Origin: Mesorhizobium sp.
Lineage (GTDB): Bacteria; Pseudomonadota; Alphaproteobacteria; Rhizobiales; Rhizobiaceae
Assembly: GCA_004963905.1 (NCBI GenBank)
Contig: SUGL01000029.1
Span: 1-64,000 of the forward strand
Length of the DNA stretch: 64,000 bases
Direction: 5' to 3'
The notes under the pieces were generated by a model. That model had not been told where the DNA came from and did no database searches. It worked only from the letters and a program-made list of their open reading frames with translations. The translations under genes and the position numbers were made by a program. Below, piece by piece: positions 1 to 7,811 of this stretch (positions are counted from its first letter, which is position 1; each line of letters starts with the position of its first letter).

Positions 1-16
1 TATTTGGACATGCAAA

Positions 17-48
17 ACCCCCGAAGGTTGTGTCCAACTTTCGGGGGT
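17..48. terminator. Strong inverted repeat, probable terminator hairpin
   Basis: A 14-bp stem (positions 17-30 with 35-48, one G-U pair) closes a 4-base loop. On the minus strand it is followed by TTTTGC, so it could end transcription arriving from the right. On the plus strand there is only a distant T run at 65-70. The gene it serves may lie outside the window. Confidence 0.5.
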
Positions 49-88
49 CAGTTCACAGCGGGGCTTTTTTCGTTGGGAGGAACTGCGC

Positions 89-715
89 GTGGTAGCCGGG
101 CAAATCATCATACTGAACGGTGCGCCGCGCTCCGGAAAGTCGAGCATAGCCGCAGCCATCCAGGAGATGTTCGATGACGTTTGGGTCAATCTCGGCGTCG
201 ACGCCTATGTGCGGATCACGCCGCCGCGACTGCGTCCTGGGATCGGCCTGCGGCCCGGCGGCGAGCGCCCCGACCTCGAGGCCTTTCTGCCGGGCTTCTA
301 CGCCGCGCTCTATGACTCCGTCGCGGTACACAGCCGGCTGGGGCTGAATGTCGTCACCGATGTCGGCCACCACGATGCCTATTCGAGGCCGCTCGACATC
401 CTTCGCGACTGCGCCCGGCGCCTTGCAGGCCTGCCGGTCCTGTTCGTTGGCGTCCGCTGCCCGATCGAGGTGATCCTGCAACGGCGCGCCGCCATCTCGG
501 CGGACGGAACGTATGTGACCGGATCGGACGAGGATCCGGTTCCGCGCCCGGTGCGCCTGTGGCAGGAAGAGGTGCACAAGCCCGGCATCTACGACATGGA
601 AGTCGATACGTCGCTGCTAAGCCCGACCGAGTGCGCGGACGCTATCCGGCAGCGGCTTACGGCTGGACCGGCGCCGACAGCCTTCCCGACGCTGGCGCAA
701 TTGCGGGCCGGCTGA
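89..715 (+). CDS. Chloramphenicol phosphotransferase-like P-loop kinase
   Basis: A 208-aa P-loop kinase of the chloramphenicol 3-O-phosphotransferase-like family (CPT). The Walker A motif GAPRSGKSS spans residues 11-19, and Asp38 in NLGVDAY matches the family's catalytic acid. It starts at GTG, chosen because GGGAGG lies at 75-80. The family's founding member inactivates chloramphenicol by phosphorylation, but many chromosomal members are uncharacterised small-molecule kinases, so a resistance role is not shown here. The gene converges on the HIT gene with 6 bases between stop codons. Confidence 0.8.
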   Translation: MVAGQIIILNGAPRSGKSSIAAAIQEMFDDVWVNLGVDAYVRITPPRLRPGIGLRPGGERPDLEAFLPGFYAALYDSVAVHSRLGLNVVTDVGHHDAYSRPLDILRDCARRLAGLPVLFVGVRCPIEVILQRRAAISADGTYVTGSDEDPVPRPVRLWQEEVHKPGIYDMEVDTSLLSPTECADAIRQRLTAGPAPTAFPTLAQLRAG

Positions 716-721
716 GCCGGA

Positions 722-1147
722 TCAGCCTCCCAGCGCCGCCCGGATCTTGCCGGCGTTCTCGGCGAGCACCTCCGGCTTTTCCATCTGCCCGGAATGCGGC
801 TTCAGCGGCACGCCTTCGAAGCGCGGGATGACATGCACATGCAGGTGGTAGACGGTCTGCCCGGAGGCCGGTTCGTTGAACTGCATCACTGTGACGCCGT
901 CGGCGTTGAAGGCCTTTTTCACGGCCACGGCCACTTTCTGCACCACGGCAAACAGCGGTCCGAACGTCGCCGGATCGGCGTCGAGGATGTTGCGCGACGG
1001 AGCCTTCGGCACCACCAGCGTGTGGCCGACGCCTTGCGGCATCACGTCCATGAAGGCAACGACCGCATCGTCCTCATAGATGCGGTGCGAGGGGATTTCG
1101 CCGCGCAGGATTTTTGCGAAAATGTTGTTCGTGTCGTAGACGGTCAT
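722..1147 (-). CDS. HIT family protein (histidine triad hydrolase)
   Basis: A 141-aa histidine triad protein. The nucleotide-binding motif HLHVHVIPR carries His101, His103 and His105 in the expected HxHxHxx pattern, and the N-terminal half has the usual CAFMD/GHTLVVPK-type segments. Family members (HINT branch) hydrolyse adenosine phosphoramidates and similar nucleotide conjugates in the cytoplasm. Length is typical. It is a stand-alone gene convergent with the CPT-like kinase and shares a short upstream region with the divergent 54-aa membrane protein gene at 1215. Confidence 0.92.
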   Translation of the reverse strand: MTVYDTNNIFAKILRGEIPSHRIYEDDAVVAFMDVMPQGVGHTLVVPKAPSRNILDADPATFGPLFAVVQKVAVAVKKAFNADGVTVMQFNEPASGQTVYHLHVHVIPRFEGVPLKPHSGQMEKPEVLAENAGKIRAALGG

Positions 1148-1214
1148 GATGCCTCGCTATTTGATGATCGACGATGTTTGTCGCCGGACAGGGTAGCGTC
1201 AAGATGGAGCAGCC

Positions 1215-1379
1215 ATGAAGTGGATCGTTGCCGGCTGGCTTTTGTTCATCGTGTCGGCGCTGTTCTTCATCGCCGCGGCATGGCGCGCGGGCGATCTGCT
1301 GGCGCTTGCAGGCGGCGTGTTCTTCCTGGTCGCCTGCTTTTCGTTCCTCGTCCCGATCGCGGCCAGAAAGCCGCAATGA
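1215..1379 (+). CDS. Small membrane protein, 54 aa, unknown function
   Basis: A 54-aa ORF starting ATG at 1215 with GGAG at 1206-1209 and ending TGA at 1377. The product is almost entirely two hydrophobic helices (about residues 3-22 and 28-46) separated by WRAGD, with a short basic tail ending RKPQ. This predicts a two-span inner-membrane miniprotein. It is divergent from the HIT gene and convergent with the COG3146 gene, ending 21 bases before it. The ribosome binding site and the clean hydrophobic pattern support it; no family is recognised. Confidence 0.65.
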   Translation: MKWIVAGWLLFIVSALFFIAAAWRAGDLLALAGGVFFLVACFSFLVPIAARKPQ

Positions 1380-1400
1380 TCCGGAAATAGCCCTGCGAAC

Positions 1401-2615
1401 CTATTCCTTGAGATCCTTGCGGAACGGCGTGTGCTCTTCGAGATATTCGCCCATCCGCTCGACCTCGCGCCGCTCGCGGCGCAGATAGTCGGCGACCGCG
1501 TTGCGCAGGCCGGGATGCGCAATGTAGTGCGCCGAATGCATGGTCACCGGCTGATAGCCGCGCGCCAGCTTGTGCTCGCCTTGCGCGCCTGCCTCCACCA
1601 CCTTCAGCTTGCGTTCGATCGCGAAGTCGATCGCCTGGTGGTAGCAAACCTCGAAATGCAGGAAGGGGTGATCCTCGATGCAGCCCCAGTTGCGGCCGTA
1701 GAGCGCGTCGGAGCCGATGAAGTTGATGGCGCCGGCGATGTAGCGGCCGTTGCGCTTGGCCATCACCAGAAGGATGTCGTCGGCCATGCGCTCGCCGATC
1801 AGCGAAAAGAACTGGCGGTTGAGATAGGGCCGGCCCCATTTCCTGCCGCCGGTATCCATGTAGAAGGCGAAGAAATCGTCCCAGGCGCGTTCGGTGATGT
1901 CCTTGCCGGTCAGCCAGTCGATCGAGATGCCGTCGGCTAGCGCCTCGCGACGCTCCTTCTTCATCGCCTTGCGCTTGCGCGAGGCAAGCGTGGCGAGGAA
2001 GTCGTCATAGTTCGAAAAACCTTCGTTGAAGAAATGGAACTGCTGATCGGTCCGGTGCAGGAAACCCGCCGCCTCCAGTGTCGCTATGTCGGGCTCGGCC
2101 GCGAAGGTGACATGGGCGGAAGACACGCCAAGCTTGTCGGTCACCAATTTCAGGCCGGCGGCAAGTCCGGCCCTCACCGCGCTCTGGTCCTCCTCCTTGC
2201 CGACCAGCAGGCGAGGGCCTGTGACCGGCGTGAACGGCACCGAGCATTGCAGCTTGGGGTAATAGCGTCCGCCGGCGCGCTCGAACGCATCCGACCAGCC
2301 ATGATCGAAGACATATTCGCCTTGGCTGTGCGACTTGAGATAGCAGGGCACGGCGCCGAGTAGCTTGCCTTGCGCCGTCTCGAGCCTGAGATGATGGCCC
2401 TGCCAGCCGGTGCGCCGCACGGCGCAGCCGGAATCCTCGAGCGCGCTCAGAAAAGCGAATGAAACAAGTGGGTTGTAACCGTTTTCTTTATCGCCGCGTG
2501 TGGTTCCGGCGAAGCCGTTCCATTCCTCGCAGGTGAACGCGCCTATGCCCGCCGCGACGCGGATGGCATAGTCCGCATTCGTTGTCCGTCCATCGTCGTC
2601 GTCGCCCTGATCCAT
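1401..2615 (-). CDS. GNAT-fold acyltransferase, COG3146 / DUF482 (FemAB-like)
   Basis: A 404-aa protein of the COG3146/DUF482 family, in which two GNAT-like folds are fused, as in FemAB peptidoglycan aminoacyl transferases. Family hallmarks visible are the N-terminal WN-F-----NPLVS-FL--LE segment (about residues 33-60), the SHSQGEYVFDHGW segment, and the C-terminal LYGRNWGC and FEVCYHQAIDFAIE segments. The substrate is not established. The gene is on the minus strand with ugpQ-like and RidA genes upstream in the same direction. A 133-bp repeat-bearing gap separates it from them, so co-transcription is uncertain. Confidence 0.85.
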   Translation of the reverse strand: MDQGDDDDGRTTNADYAIRVAAGIGAFTCEEWNGFAGTTRGDKENGYNPLVSFAFLSALEDSGCAVRRTGWQGHHLRLETAQGKLLGAVPCYLKSHSQGEYVFDHGWSDAFERAGGRYYPKLQCSVPFTPVTGPRLLVGKEEDQSAVRAGLAAGLKLVTDKLGVSSAHVTFAAEPDIATLEAAGFLHRTDQQFHFFNEGFSNYDDFLATLASRKRKAMKKERREALADGISIDWLTGKDITERAWDDFFAFYMDTGGRKWGRPYLNRQFFSLIGERMADDILLVMAKRNGRYIAGAINFIGSDALYGRNWGCIEDHPFLHFEVCYHQAIDFAIERKLKVVEAGAQGEHKLARGYQPVTMHSAHYIAHPGLRNAVADYLRRERREVERMGEYLEEHTPFRKDLKE

Positions 2616-2671
2616 GGGGCTTATTTAAGCGTCATCCGGACAGCTACAAGTCACGTTTCAGGCACTGCCTA

Positions 2672-2804
2672 AGAGCATGACGCCGCGAAGTGTGAAGCGG
2701 TTCTTGCTTCGCTGACCTTCGGTTCGGACGACATCATGCTCTCTCTTTAGATTGATTTAGAGGCGGATCGGATTTCAGGTCGTTCGACCCGAAATCATCC
2801 GGCT
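2672..2804. repeat. Composite palindromic intergenic element abutting the ugpQ stop
   Basis: Two hairpins in tandem. The first is closed by AGAGCATGA (2672-2680) and TCATGCTCT (2734-2742) and contains GAAGTGTGAAGCGGTT, the core shared with other elements in this window. The second pairs ATTTCAGGTCG (2772-2782) with CGACCCGAAAT (2785-2795). Read on the minus strand, the element starts directly after the TAG stop of the glycerophosphodiesterase gene. It resembles rhizobial intergenic mosaic elements; the exact family is not assigned. Confidence 0.8.
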
Positions 2805-3533
2805 CTAGGCGACCTTGACGAGATCGGGCTCAAAGCCCTCGAAGGTCATCTGGTCGGCATATTTGAAGGTGAGGTCGACCGCCGGCTGGTCATGCACGGT
2901 CCAGGTGATGACGGGCATTTTGAGCTTTTCGCGCACGAAGCTGACGAACGGGTTGGGCAGGTCGCCGGCGGCGTAAGACGTGAAGGCGATGTCGTGCGCC
3001 AGCATGGCGAAATGCGCCTCGATCAGCTGGTTGTCCTTGCCATAAGCAGTCAGCCCGCCGGGAATGTCCGGCGCATCCTTGGCGAAGTCTCGGATCAGCC
3101 AATGATCGAACGACATGATCGCCACCTTGCCCTTGTAGCGCTTGAGCAGCCTGCCGACGCTCGCGACCAATCCTTTGTCATGGCCGGGGACGCCCTTCAG
3201 CTCGACGACAAGCGGCACCCGACCATCGATCAGGTCGAGCGCCTGCTGCAGCGTCGGCAGGTGATCCTTCGTGCCGCCCACCTTGAGCGCGGTGAGCTCG
3301 GCCGCGGTGCGCTGCCAGACGAAGCCGTCCTCGCCGGTCAGGCGTTTCAGCTCGCCGTCGTGGATGATGACGGGAACGCCGTCGGACGAGATATGCACGT
3401 CGCATTCGATCGCATAGCCGCGCTCGGTCGCCGCGGCGAAGGCCGACAGCGTGTTCTCCCAGCGCGTCTTGTTCATGTCGTGGAAGCCGCGATGCGCGAC
3501 CGGGCGGGCAATCAGCCAAGAAAGGTCGGTCAT
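2805..3533 (-). CDS. ugpQ: Glycerophosphodiester phosphodiesterase (UgpQ-like)
   Basis: A 242-aa cytoplasmic GDPD-family enzyme that would cleave glycerophosphodiesters to glycerol 3-phosphate and an alcohol. The N-terminal motif AHRGFHD...WENTLSAF and the metal/catalytic segment ECDVHISSDGVPVIIHD are intact (roughly residues 12-60), with VELKG further on. The start at 3533 (MTDLSWLIARPVAHRG) fits the family length; the longer open frame upstream runs antisense to real coding sequence. Its start lies 11 bases after the RidA stop, so the two genes probably form an operon. The stop codon abuts a palindromic element. Confidence 0.9.
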   Translation of the reverse strand: MTDLSWLIARPVAHRGFHDMNKTRWENTLSAFAAATERGYAIECDVHISSDGVPVIIHDGELKRLTGEDGFVWQRTAAELTALKVGGTKDHLPTLQQALDLIDGRVPLVVELKGVPGHDKGLVASVGRLLKRYKGKVAIMSFDHWLIRDFAKDAPDIPGGLTAYGKDNQLIEAHFAMLAHDIAFTSYAAGDLPNPFVSFVREKLKMPVITWTVHDQPAVDLTFKYADQMTFEGFEPDLVKVA

Positions 3534-3544
3534 GTCAGGCTCGT

Positions 3545-4009
3545 TCACTCGACTTCGAAGATCGCTTCGATTTCCACCGCGGCATTGAGCGGCAGCGAAG
3601 CGGTGCCGACGGCGGAGCGGGCATGCTTGCCGCGTTCGCCGAGGACTGCGACCAGGAAATCGGACGCGCCATTGGCGACCAGATGCTGCTCGACGAAGCT
3701 CGGCGCCGAGGCGACGAAGACGGTGATCTTGACCAGCCGGCGGATTTTCTCGAGGTCGCCAAGCGCTGCCTTGGCCTGCGCCAGGATGTTGATGGCGCAG
3801 AATTTCGCGCCTTCCTTGCCGGCAGCCGTGTCGATGTCGCGCCCAAGCAGCCCGCTGGCCTGCAGCTTGCCATCCTTCAGCGGAAGCTGGCCGGCAGTGA
3901 AGAGCGTATTGCCGGTTCTGCAGTAGGGCACGTAGTTTGCGGCAGGGGCCGCGGCGGCCGGAAGAGTGACGCCGAGATCGCTTAGCCGCTTTTCGATTGT
4001 TTCGCTCAT
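3545..4009 (-). CDS. RidA family protein (YjgF/YER057c/UK114)
   Basis: A 154-aa RidA-family protein. Classical RidA members deaminate reactive enamine/imine intermediates such as 2-aminoacrylate; this longer, divergent subgroup is less characterised. It shows the family core LFTAGQLPL, QAKAALGDLEKIRRLVKITVFVAS and the C-terminal VEIEAIFEVE. The conserved arginine region corresponds to RSAVGTASLPL. It lies directly upstream of the glycerophosphodiesterase gene on the minus strand and is divergent from eipB across 138 bp. Confidence 0.88.
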   Translation of the reverse strand: MSETIEKRLSDLGVTLPAAAAPAANYVPYCRTGNTLFTAGQLPLKDGKLQASGLLGRDIDTAAGKEGAKFCAINILAQAKAALGDLEKIRRLVKITVFVASAPSFVEQHLVANGASDFLVAVLGERGKHARSAVGTASLPLNAAVEIEAIFEVE

Positions 4010-4147
4010 TGGTTTTCCCTATTGCTTGGAGGCGCCGCGTTGGCCGGGCCGAAATTGCTATTTTTGCCTCGCTTCCGCCATGACTTTTTTTAAGCTGGAC
4101 CATCTTTCCCTGCGGCCTGCCATCGGTCGCGACGATCGGAGCACTTC

Positions 4148-4978
4148 ATGCGCGTGACGCGCCTTTTCCTTTCCGCCGCCCTGCTGTCGACGGCCATCCC
4201 GATGGCTCCGGCCTTTGCCGTGCCCGCGCTGCAGGCGCACCGCGCCGTCTACGACCTCACTCTCAACAAGGCGTCCGACCGCTCGGGCATCACCGGCATT
4301 TCCGGCCGCATGGTGTATGAGTTCAACGGCTCTCCCTGCGAGGGCTATACGGTGAAGTTCCGTTTCGTCACCCAGATCGTGACCAGCGACAACACCAGGC
4401 TGACCGACCAGCAGACGACGACGTTCGAGGACGCCGAAGGCAAGACCTTCTCCTTTGTGACGAAGTCCTTCGTCGACCAGAACCTCGACAAGGAGGTCAA
4501 AGGCATGGCGACAAGGGAGCCGAAAGGCCTCAAGGTCGACATCGACAAGCCCGAGAAGAACACGCTCGAACTCGCCGCCACGCAGTTTCCCACCCAGCAT
4601 CTCGTCGAACTGATCGGCAAGGCCGAGAGTGGAGAGAACTTCTACCAGACCAATCTGTTCGACGGCTCCGAGGACGCCAACAAGGTGATGACGACCACGG
4701 TCGTCGTCGGCAAGAAGACCGACGCCGACAAGTCGGACCCGGAAGCGCCGGCGCTCGCCAAGCTCGCCACTGACAAATACTGGCCGGTCGACATCGCCTA
4801 TTTCGACGATACCGACAAAAGCGGCGAGGAAGTGCCGGAGTACCGGATCAGCTTCAAGCTGCATGAGAACGGCATCACGCGCGATCTCGTCATGGACTAT
4901 GGCGATTTCTCGATGACCGGCAAGCTGGTCAACCTGTCGCTGTTCGATCAGACCAAGCCTTGCCCGGCTTCGAAATAG
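4148..4978 (+). CDS. eipB: Cell envelope integrity protein EipB (DUF1849)
   Basis: A 276-aa periplasmic protein of the DUF1849/EipB family. The signal peptide is about residues 1-24 (LLSTAIPMAPAFA). Two cysteines only, Cys64 (GSPCEGY) and Cys272 (TKPCPASK), match the pair that forms the disulfide closing the beta-spiral in Brucella abortus EipB. In Brucella this protein supports envelope integrity and infection, as known for that homologue. The gene is monocistronic by spacing and divergent from ridA. Confidence 0.88.
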   Translation: MRVTRLFLSAALLSTAIPMAPAFAVPALQAHRAVYDLTLNKASDRSGITGISGRMVYEFNGSPCEGYTVKFRFVTQIVTSDNTRLTDQQTTTFEDAEGKTFSFVTKSFVDQNLDKEVKGMATREPKGLKVDIDKPEKNTLELAATQFPTQHLVELIGKAESGENFYQTNLFDGSEDANKVMTTTVVVGKKTDADKSDPEAPALAKLATDKYWPVDIAYFDDTDKSGEEVPEYRISFKLHENGITRDLVMDYGDFSMTGKLVNLSLFDQTKPCPASK

Positions 4979-5074
4979 CCGCGGGTTAACCACGAAGCAG
5001 GCTGCCGAACGGCCCCGACTTGAAGGCGCCGCAATCCAGTCCCAGCTTTCCTGACGGCAGTTGGGGGAGAAAGC

Positions 5075-6370
5075 TTGGGCAGGATGGACGTGTTCGTGGC
5101 GCCGCGACCCAATCCGGCGCTGATCAACATGATGACGATCGTCAATCGCATCGTCATGCTGCGCGGGGTTCCAGGTTTCCGCGACCTGTTGCCGTTCAAC
5201 CGGCTCGCCGGCTTGCGCGGTGTCGCCAATGTCCGCCACATCGACTTTCCCTCCGCCGACCAGCAAAGGCTGCAGGCCCGCTGCGGCGAGGGCCAGGCGA
5301 CGTTCATCACGCCCAACCATCCGGAATTCTTCACCGACTGGATGATCGACAAGGAGATCGTCTCGCGCGTCAGCCCGCTTGCGGCATCCTGGGCGACGCA
5401 TGGCGTGGTCAACGGGCTCGGCCGGGTGATGCAGAAATTCTGGCTGGCCAACAATCTCATCGCTCAGATTCCCGGCAACAACCAAGCCGCCAAGGCCCAT
5501 TCGGTCGACTGGGCGTTAAAAGGCCATGGCGTGCTGCTTCATCCAGAGGGCGGCGTCGGCTGGCACGGCGATTATGTCGGGCCGTTGCTTCCCGGTGCGG
5601 TGGAGATGGGGCTCGAGGCGCTGCAGCGCGGTCGCGAGACCAACAAGGATTTCAAGGCCTGGGTCGCTCCGGTGGTCTGGAAACTCGCCTTCACCGGCAA
5701 TGTCGAGCGGGCGCTCGCCAGGGAATGCGCCTATGTCGAGAAGAGCCTGAAGATCGCAGGGTCTGGGGACGGCTCGCTGCCGGAACGCGTCTATCGCATC
5801 TATTCGGATCTGTTGTCCCGCGACGAACAGGCCTTTGGCCTGACGGCAGAGCAGGGCGTTTCCTATGCCGTCCGCCAGCAAAGGGCGCTGGCGGAGCTCG
5901 GCCAGCGGCTTGCCGACGGCATCGCCGCCGACCCCGGGCTCGACCTGGCCGAACTGCTGCGACGCTCGCGCCGCTGGCTGCGCGAGGGCAAGAAGGACGC
6001 CGAAGAGCAGAAGCGCGTGCGAAAATTGGCGGAAACGATCCAGCGCATCCAGCGCGTCGGCTCCTGGGCCTTCGCCGATCGAACGATCACGCAAGAAGAG
6101 ATCGCCGAGCACCTGAAGCGCATCCGCAACGACTATTGCAAAGGCACGTTGCGCGACACGATCAACCGCTTCATCCCGCAACCGGTGGGGCCGCGCTGCG
6201 CGCATATCCGCGTGCCCCAGCCCTTGGGGTTGCACGACTACGACGGTTCCGTCGACGAGGCGCTCGCCGTGCTGCGCACGCGTATGCAGGAAGCCGTCAC
6301 CAAGATCGTGACCGAGCTAGAAGCCGCCAGCGGCTTCATTTCCTATCCGAATCCCTTCTATCATCGCTGA
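5075..6370 (+). CDS. PlsC-like lysophospholipid/1-acylglycerol acyltransferase
   Basis: A 431-aa protein with an acyltransferase core: NHPEFFTDW around residues 81-89 (His82, Asp88) and HPEGGVGWHGD at 156-166 (the EG block). These are the PlsC/LPLAT signatures, although the spacing here reads H-X5-D rather than the usual H-X4-D. The C-terminal half is long and charged, with no recognised domain. The TTG start at 5075 is preferred because GGGGGAG lies just upstream (5062-5068); an in-frame ATG sits at 5084. The substrate is unknown. Confidence 0.7.
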   Translation: MGRMDVFVAPRPNPALINMMTIVNRIVMLRGVPGFRDLLPFNRLAGLRGVANVRHIDFPSADQQRLQARCGEGQATFITPNHPEFFTDWMIDKEIVSRVSPLAASWATHGVVNGLGRVMQKFWLANNLIAQIPGNNQAAKAHSVDWALKGHGVLLHPEGGVGWHGDYVGPLLPGAVEMGLEALQRGRETNKDFKAWVAPVVWKLAFTGNVERALARECAYVEKSLKIAGSGDGSLPERVYRIYSDLLSRDEQAFGLTAEQGVSYAVRQQRALAELGQRLADGIAADPGLDLAELLRRSRRWLREGKKDAEEQKRVRKLAETIQRIQRVGSWAFADRTITQEEIAEHLKRIRNDYCKGTLRDTINRFIPQPVGPRCAHIRVPQPLGLHDYDGSVDEALAVLRTRMQEAVTKIVTELEAASGFISYPNPFYHR

Positions 6371-6433
6371 CTTGATGTCGGCTTCTGTAACTGTAAGCGG
6401 GCCGGCGATGTCGGTTGGAGTGCTGCGAGCGCA

Positions 6434-6712
6434 ATGGCTGTCTATGTCGATGCGGCGATCTGGAAATGGGCCGGCCATCGCTGGTGCCATCTGCTCGCCG
6501 ACGACACCGACGAGTTGCACCGCTTCGCCGCCGAGCTTGGCGTCAAGCGCTCCTCCTATCAGGGACCGCCCAAGACTTCGGCGCCGCATTACGATATCAC
6601 CGGCTTCGAGCGCGACCGAGCCGTGCGGCTTGGCGCCGTCGAATGCAGCCGCGAGGAGATCGTCGCGATCTTCCGCCGCGTGCGGGTGCCGAACGGCAAG
6701 GCAAAACGCTGA
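6434..6712 (+). CDS. DUF4031 domain protein
   Basis: A 92-aa small protein matching the DUF4031 family: MAVYVDAAIWKWAGHRWCHLLAD at the N-terminus, then ELH-FA---GV----YQGP and PHYDITGFERDRAV. Function is unknown. A GGAG lies at 6418-6421. It follows the acyltransferase gene by 63 bases on the same strand and is followed by the rpsB promoter and leader. Confidence 0.8.
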   Translation: MAVYVDAAIWKWAGHRWCHLLADDTDELHRFAAELGVKRSSYQGPPKTSAPHYDITGFERDRAVRLGAVECSREEIVAIFRRVRVPNGKAKR

Positions 6713-6756
6713 AACTGCGCGGATCGCCGCAGACATCGTCGTTTTCCAGCGCCCGG

Positions 6757-6785
6757 CTTGCGTTTGTTGGACTTCCCCTCTATAT
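6757..6785 (+). promoter_or_regulatory. Predicted rpsB promoter (CTTGCG-N17-CTATAT)
   Basis: CTTGCG (6757-6762), a 17-bp spacer and CTATAT (6780-6785) match the rhizobial housekeeping sigma consensus CTTGAC-N17-CTATAT closely. It would start an RNA near 6792, giving a leader of roughly 120 nt before rpsB. Confidence 0.7.
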
Positions 6786-6841
6786 GCGCGCTCATTCCAC
6801 ACACGGACTTTGGTGTCTGCCCGGGAGAAATCCGGCTGAAA

Positions 6842-6898
6842 CCTCCGGTGGCATGAGGACATAAGTCCGAAATGCCTGTGTCCGTGGAGGCCAACCGG
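6842..6898 (+). promoter_or_regulatory. Structured rpsB leader, candidate S2 autoregulatory element
   Basis: Nested complementary segments lie just upstream of rpsB: CCGGT (6845-6849) with ACCGG (6894-6898), GGCAT (6850-6854) with ATGCC (6872-6876), and GGAC (6857-6860) with GTCC (6865-6868) around an ATAA loop. An alternative pairing CCTCC (6842-6846) with GGAGG (6886-6890) would compete. S2 leaders are autoregulated in other bacteria; that role here is inference. Confidence 0.45.
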
Positions 6899-6912
6899 AA
6901 AGGAACTAAAGA

Positions 6913-7692
6913 ATGGCTCTGCCTGATTTCAGTATGCGCCAGCTTCTGGAAGCTGGTGCTCACTTCGGCCACCAGACCCACCGCTGGAACCCGAAGATGG
7001 CGCCTTACATCTATGGCGCCCGCAACAACATCCATATCATCGACCTGTCGCAGACCGTGCCGCTGCTGCACCAGGCCCTGAAGCAGGTGTCCGACACCGT
7101 CGCCAAGGGCGGCCGCGTGCTGTTCGTCGGCACCAAGCGCCAGGCCTCGGACATCGTCGCCGACGCCGCGCAGCGTTCGGCCCAGTACTATGTCAACTCG
7201 CGTTGGCTGGGCGGCATGCTGACCAACTGGAAGACGATCTCGAACTCGATCCAGCGCCTGCGCAAGCTCGACGAGACGCTCGCCGGCGAGGCCCAGGGCC
7301 TCACGAAGAAGGAGCGACTCAACCTCGACCGCGAGCGCGAGAAGCTCAACAAGGCGCTCGGCGGCATCAAGGACATGGGCTCGACGCCCGACCTGATGTT
7401 CGTCATCGACACCAACAAGGAAGCGATCGCCATCCTCGAGGCCAAGCGCCTCGGCATTCCGGTCGTTGCCATCATCGATTCGAACTGCGACCCGGACAAG
7501 ATCGACTTCCCGATCCCCGGCAATGACGACGCTGCCCGCGCCATCCAGCTCTATTGCGATCTGATCGCCAAGGCCGCGATCGACGGCATCGCGCGCCAGC
7601 AGGGCGCGCTCGGCATGGACATCGGCGCGTCGGCTGAGGCTCCGGTCGAGCCGGCGCTCGACACCCCGGCCACCGAGGCTCCGGAAGCTTGA
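6913..7692 (+). CDS. rpsB: 30S ribosomal protein S2
   Basis: A 259-aa ribosomal protein S2 with canonical blocks: LLEAGAHFGHQTHRWNPKM, NNIHIIDLSQT, SRWLGGMLTNWKTI, MFVIDTNKEAIAILEAKRLGIPVVAIIDSNCDP and IPGNDDAARAIQLYCDLIA. It binds the head-body junction of the 30S subunit. Start ATG at 6913 has AAAGGAAC upstream. The acidic C-terminal tail (about 20 residues) is typical of alphaproteobacteria. tsf follows after a structured 119-bp gap. Confidence 0.98.
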   Translation: MALPDFSMRQLLEAGAHFGHQTHRWNPKMAPYIYGARNNIHIIDLSQTVPLLHQALKQVSDTVAKGGRVLFVGTKRQASDIVADAAQRSAQYYVNSRWLGGMLTNWKTISNSIQRLRKLDETLAGEAQGLTKKERLNLDREREKLNKALGGIKDMGSTPDLMFVIDTNKEAIAILEAKRLGIPVVAIIDSNCDPDKIDFPIPGNDDAARAIQLYCDLIAKAAIDGIARQQGALGMDIGASAEAPVEPALDTPATEAPEA

Positions 7693-7697
7693 AAAGC

Positions 7698-7782
7698 GAA
7701 GGCCGGTTGCGGCCTTCATCTTTCCAATAAGTTGGCGCGCTAAAGCGCTTTTGCCGGGCGCATCATCGAGATTCGATGGTGC
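7698..7782 (+). promoter_or_regulatory. rpsB-tsf intergenic hairpin series
   Basis: Three hairpins in the 119-bp gap. GAAGGCC/GGCCTTC (7698-7704 with 7711-7717) is terminator-like, followed by ATCTTTCC. GCGC-TAAA-GCGC (7737-7748) is followed by TTTT. GCATCATCGA/TCGATGGTGC (7760-7769 with 7773-7782) has a 3-base loop and outer GCCG/CGGC pairs. They probably act as partial terminator or processing sites that set the rpsB:tsf ratio. Confidence 0.5.
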
Positions 7783-7811
7783 GTCGGCGCATTTGAAACA
7801 AAGAGGCGACA

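Noticed and set aside
89..715. Acquired chloramphenicol resistance gene
   Set aside because: The gene sits in ordinary chromosomal context with host-like codon use and no mobile element; CPT-like kinases are common housekeeping paralogues.
2805..4103. A single 432-aa protein spanning RidA and the glycerophosphodiesterase
   Set aside because: The N-terminal 190 residues are an off-frame reading of ridA. The true glycerophosphodiesterase starts at 3533, and RidA is complete in its own frame.
6872..7081. 69-codon frame overlapping the rpsB start
   Set aside because: It lacks its own ribosome site and is out of frame with the strongly conserved S2 sequence; the ATG belongs to the leader structure.
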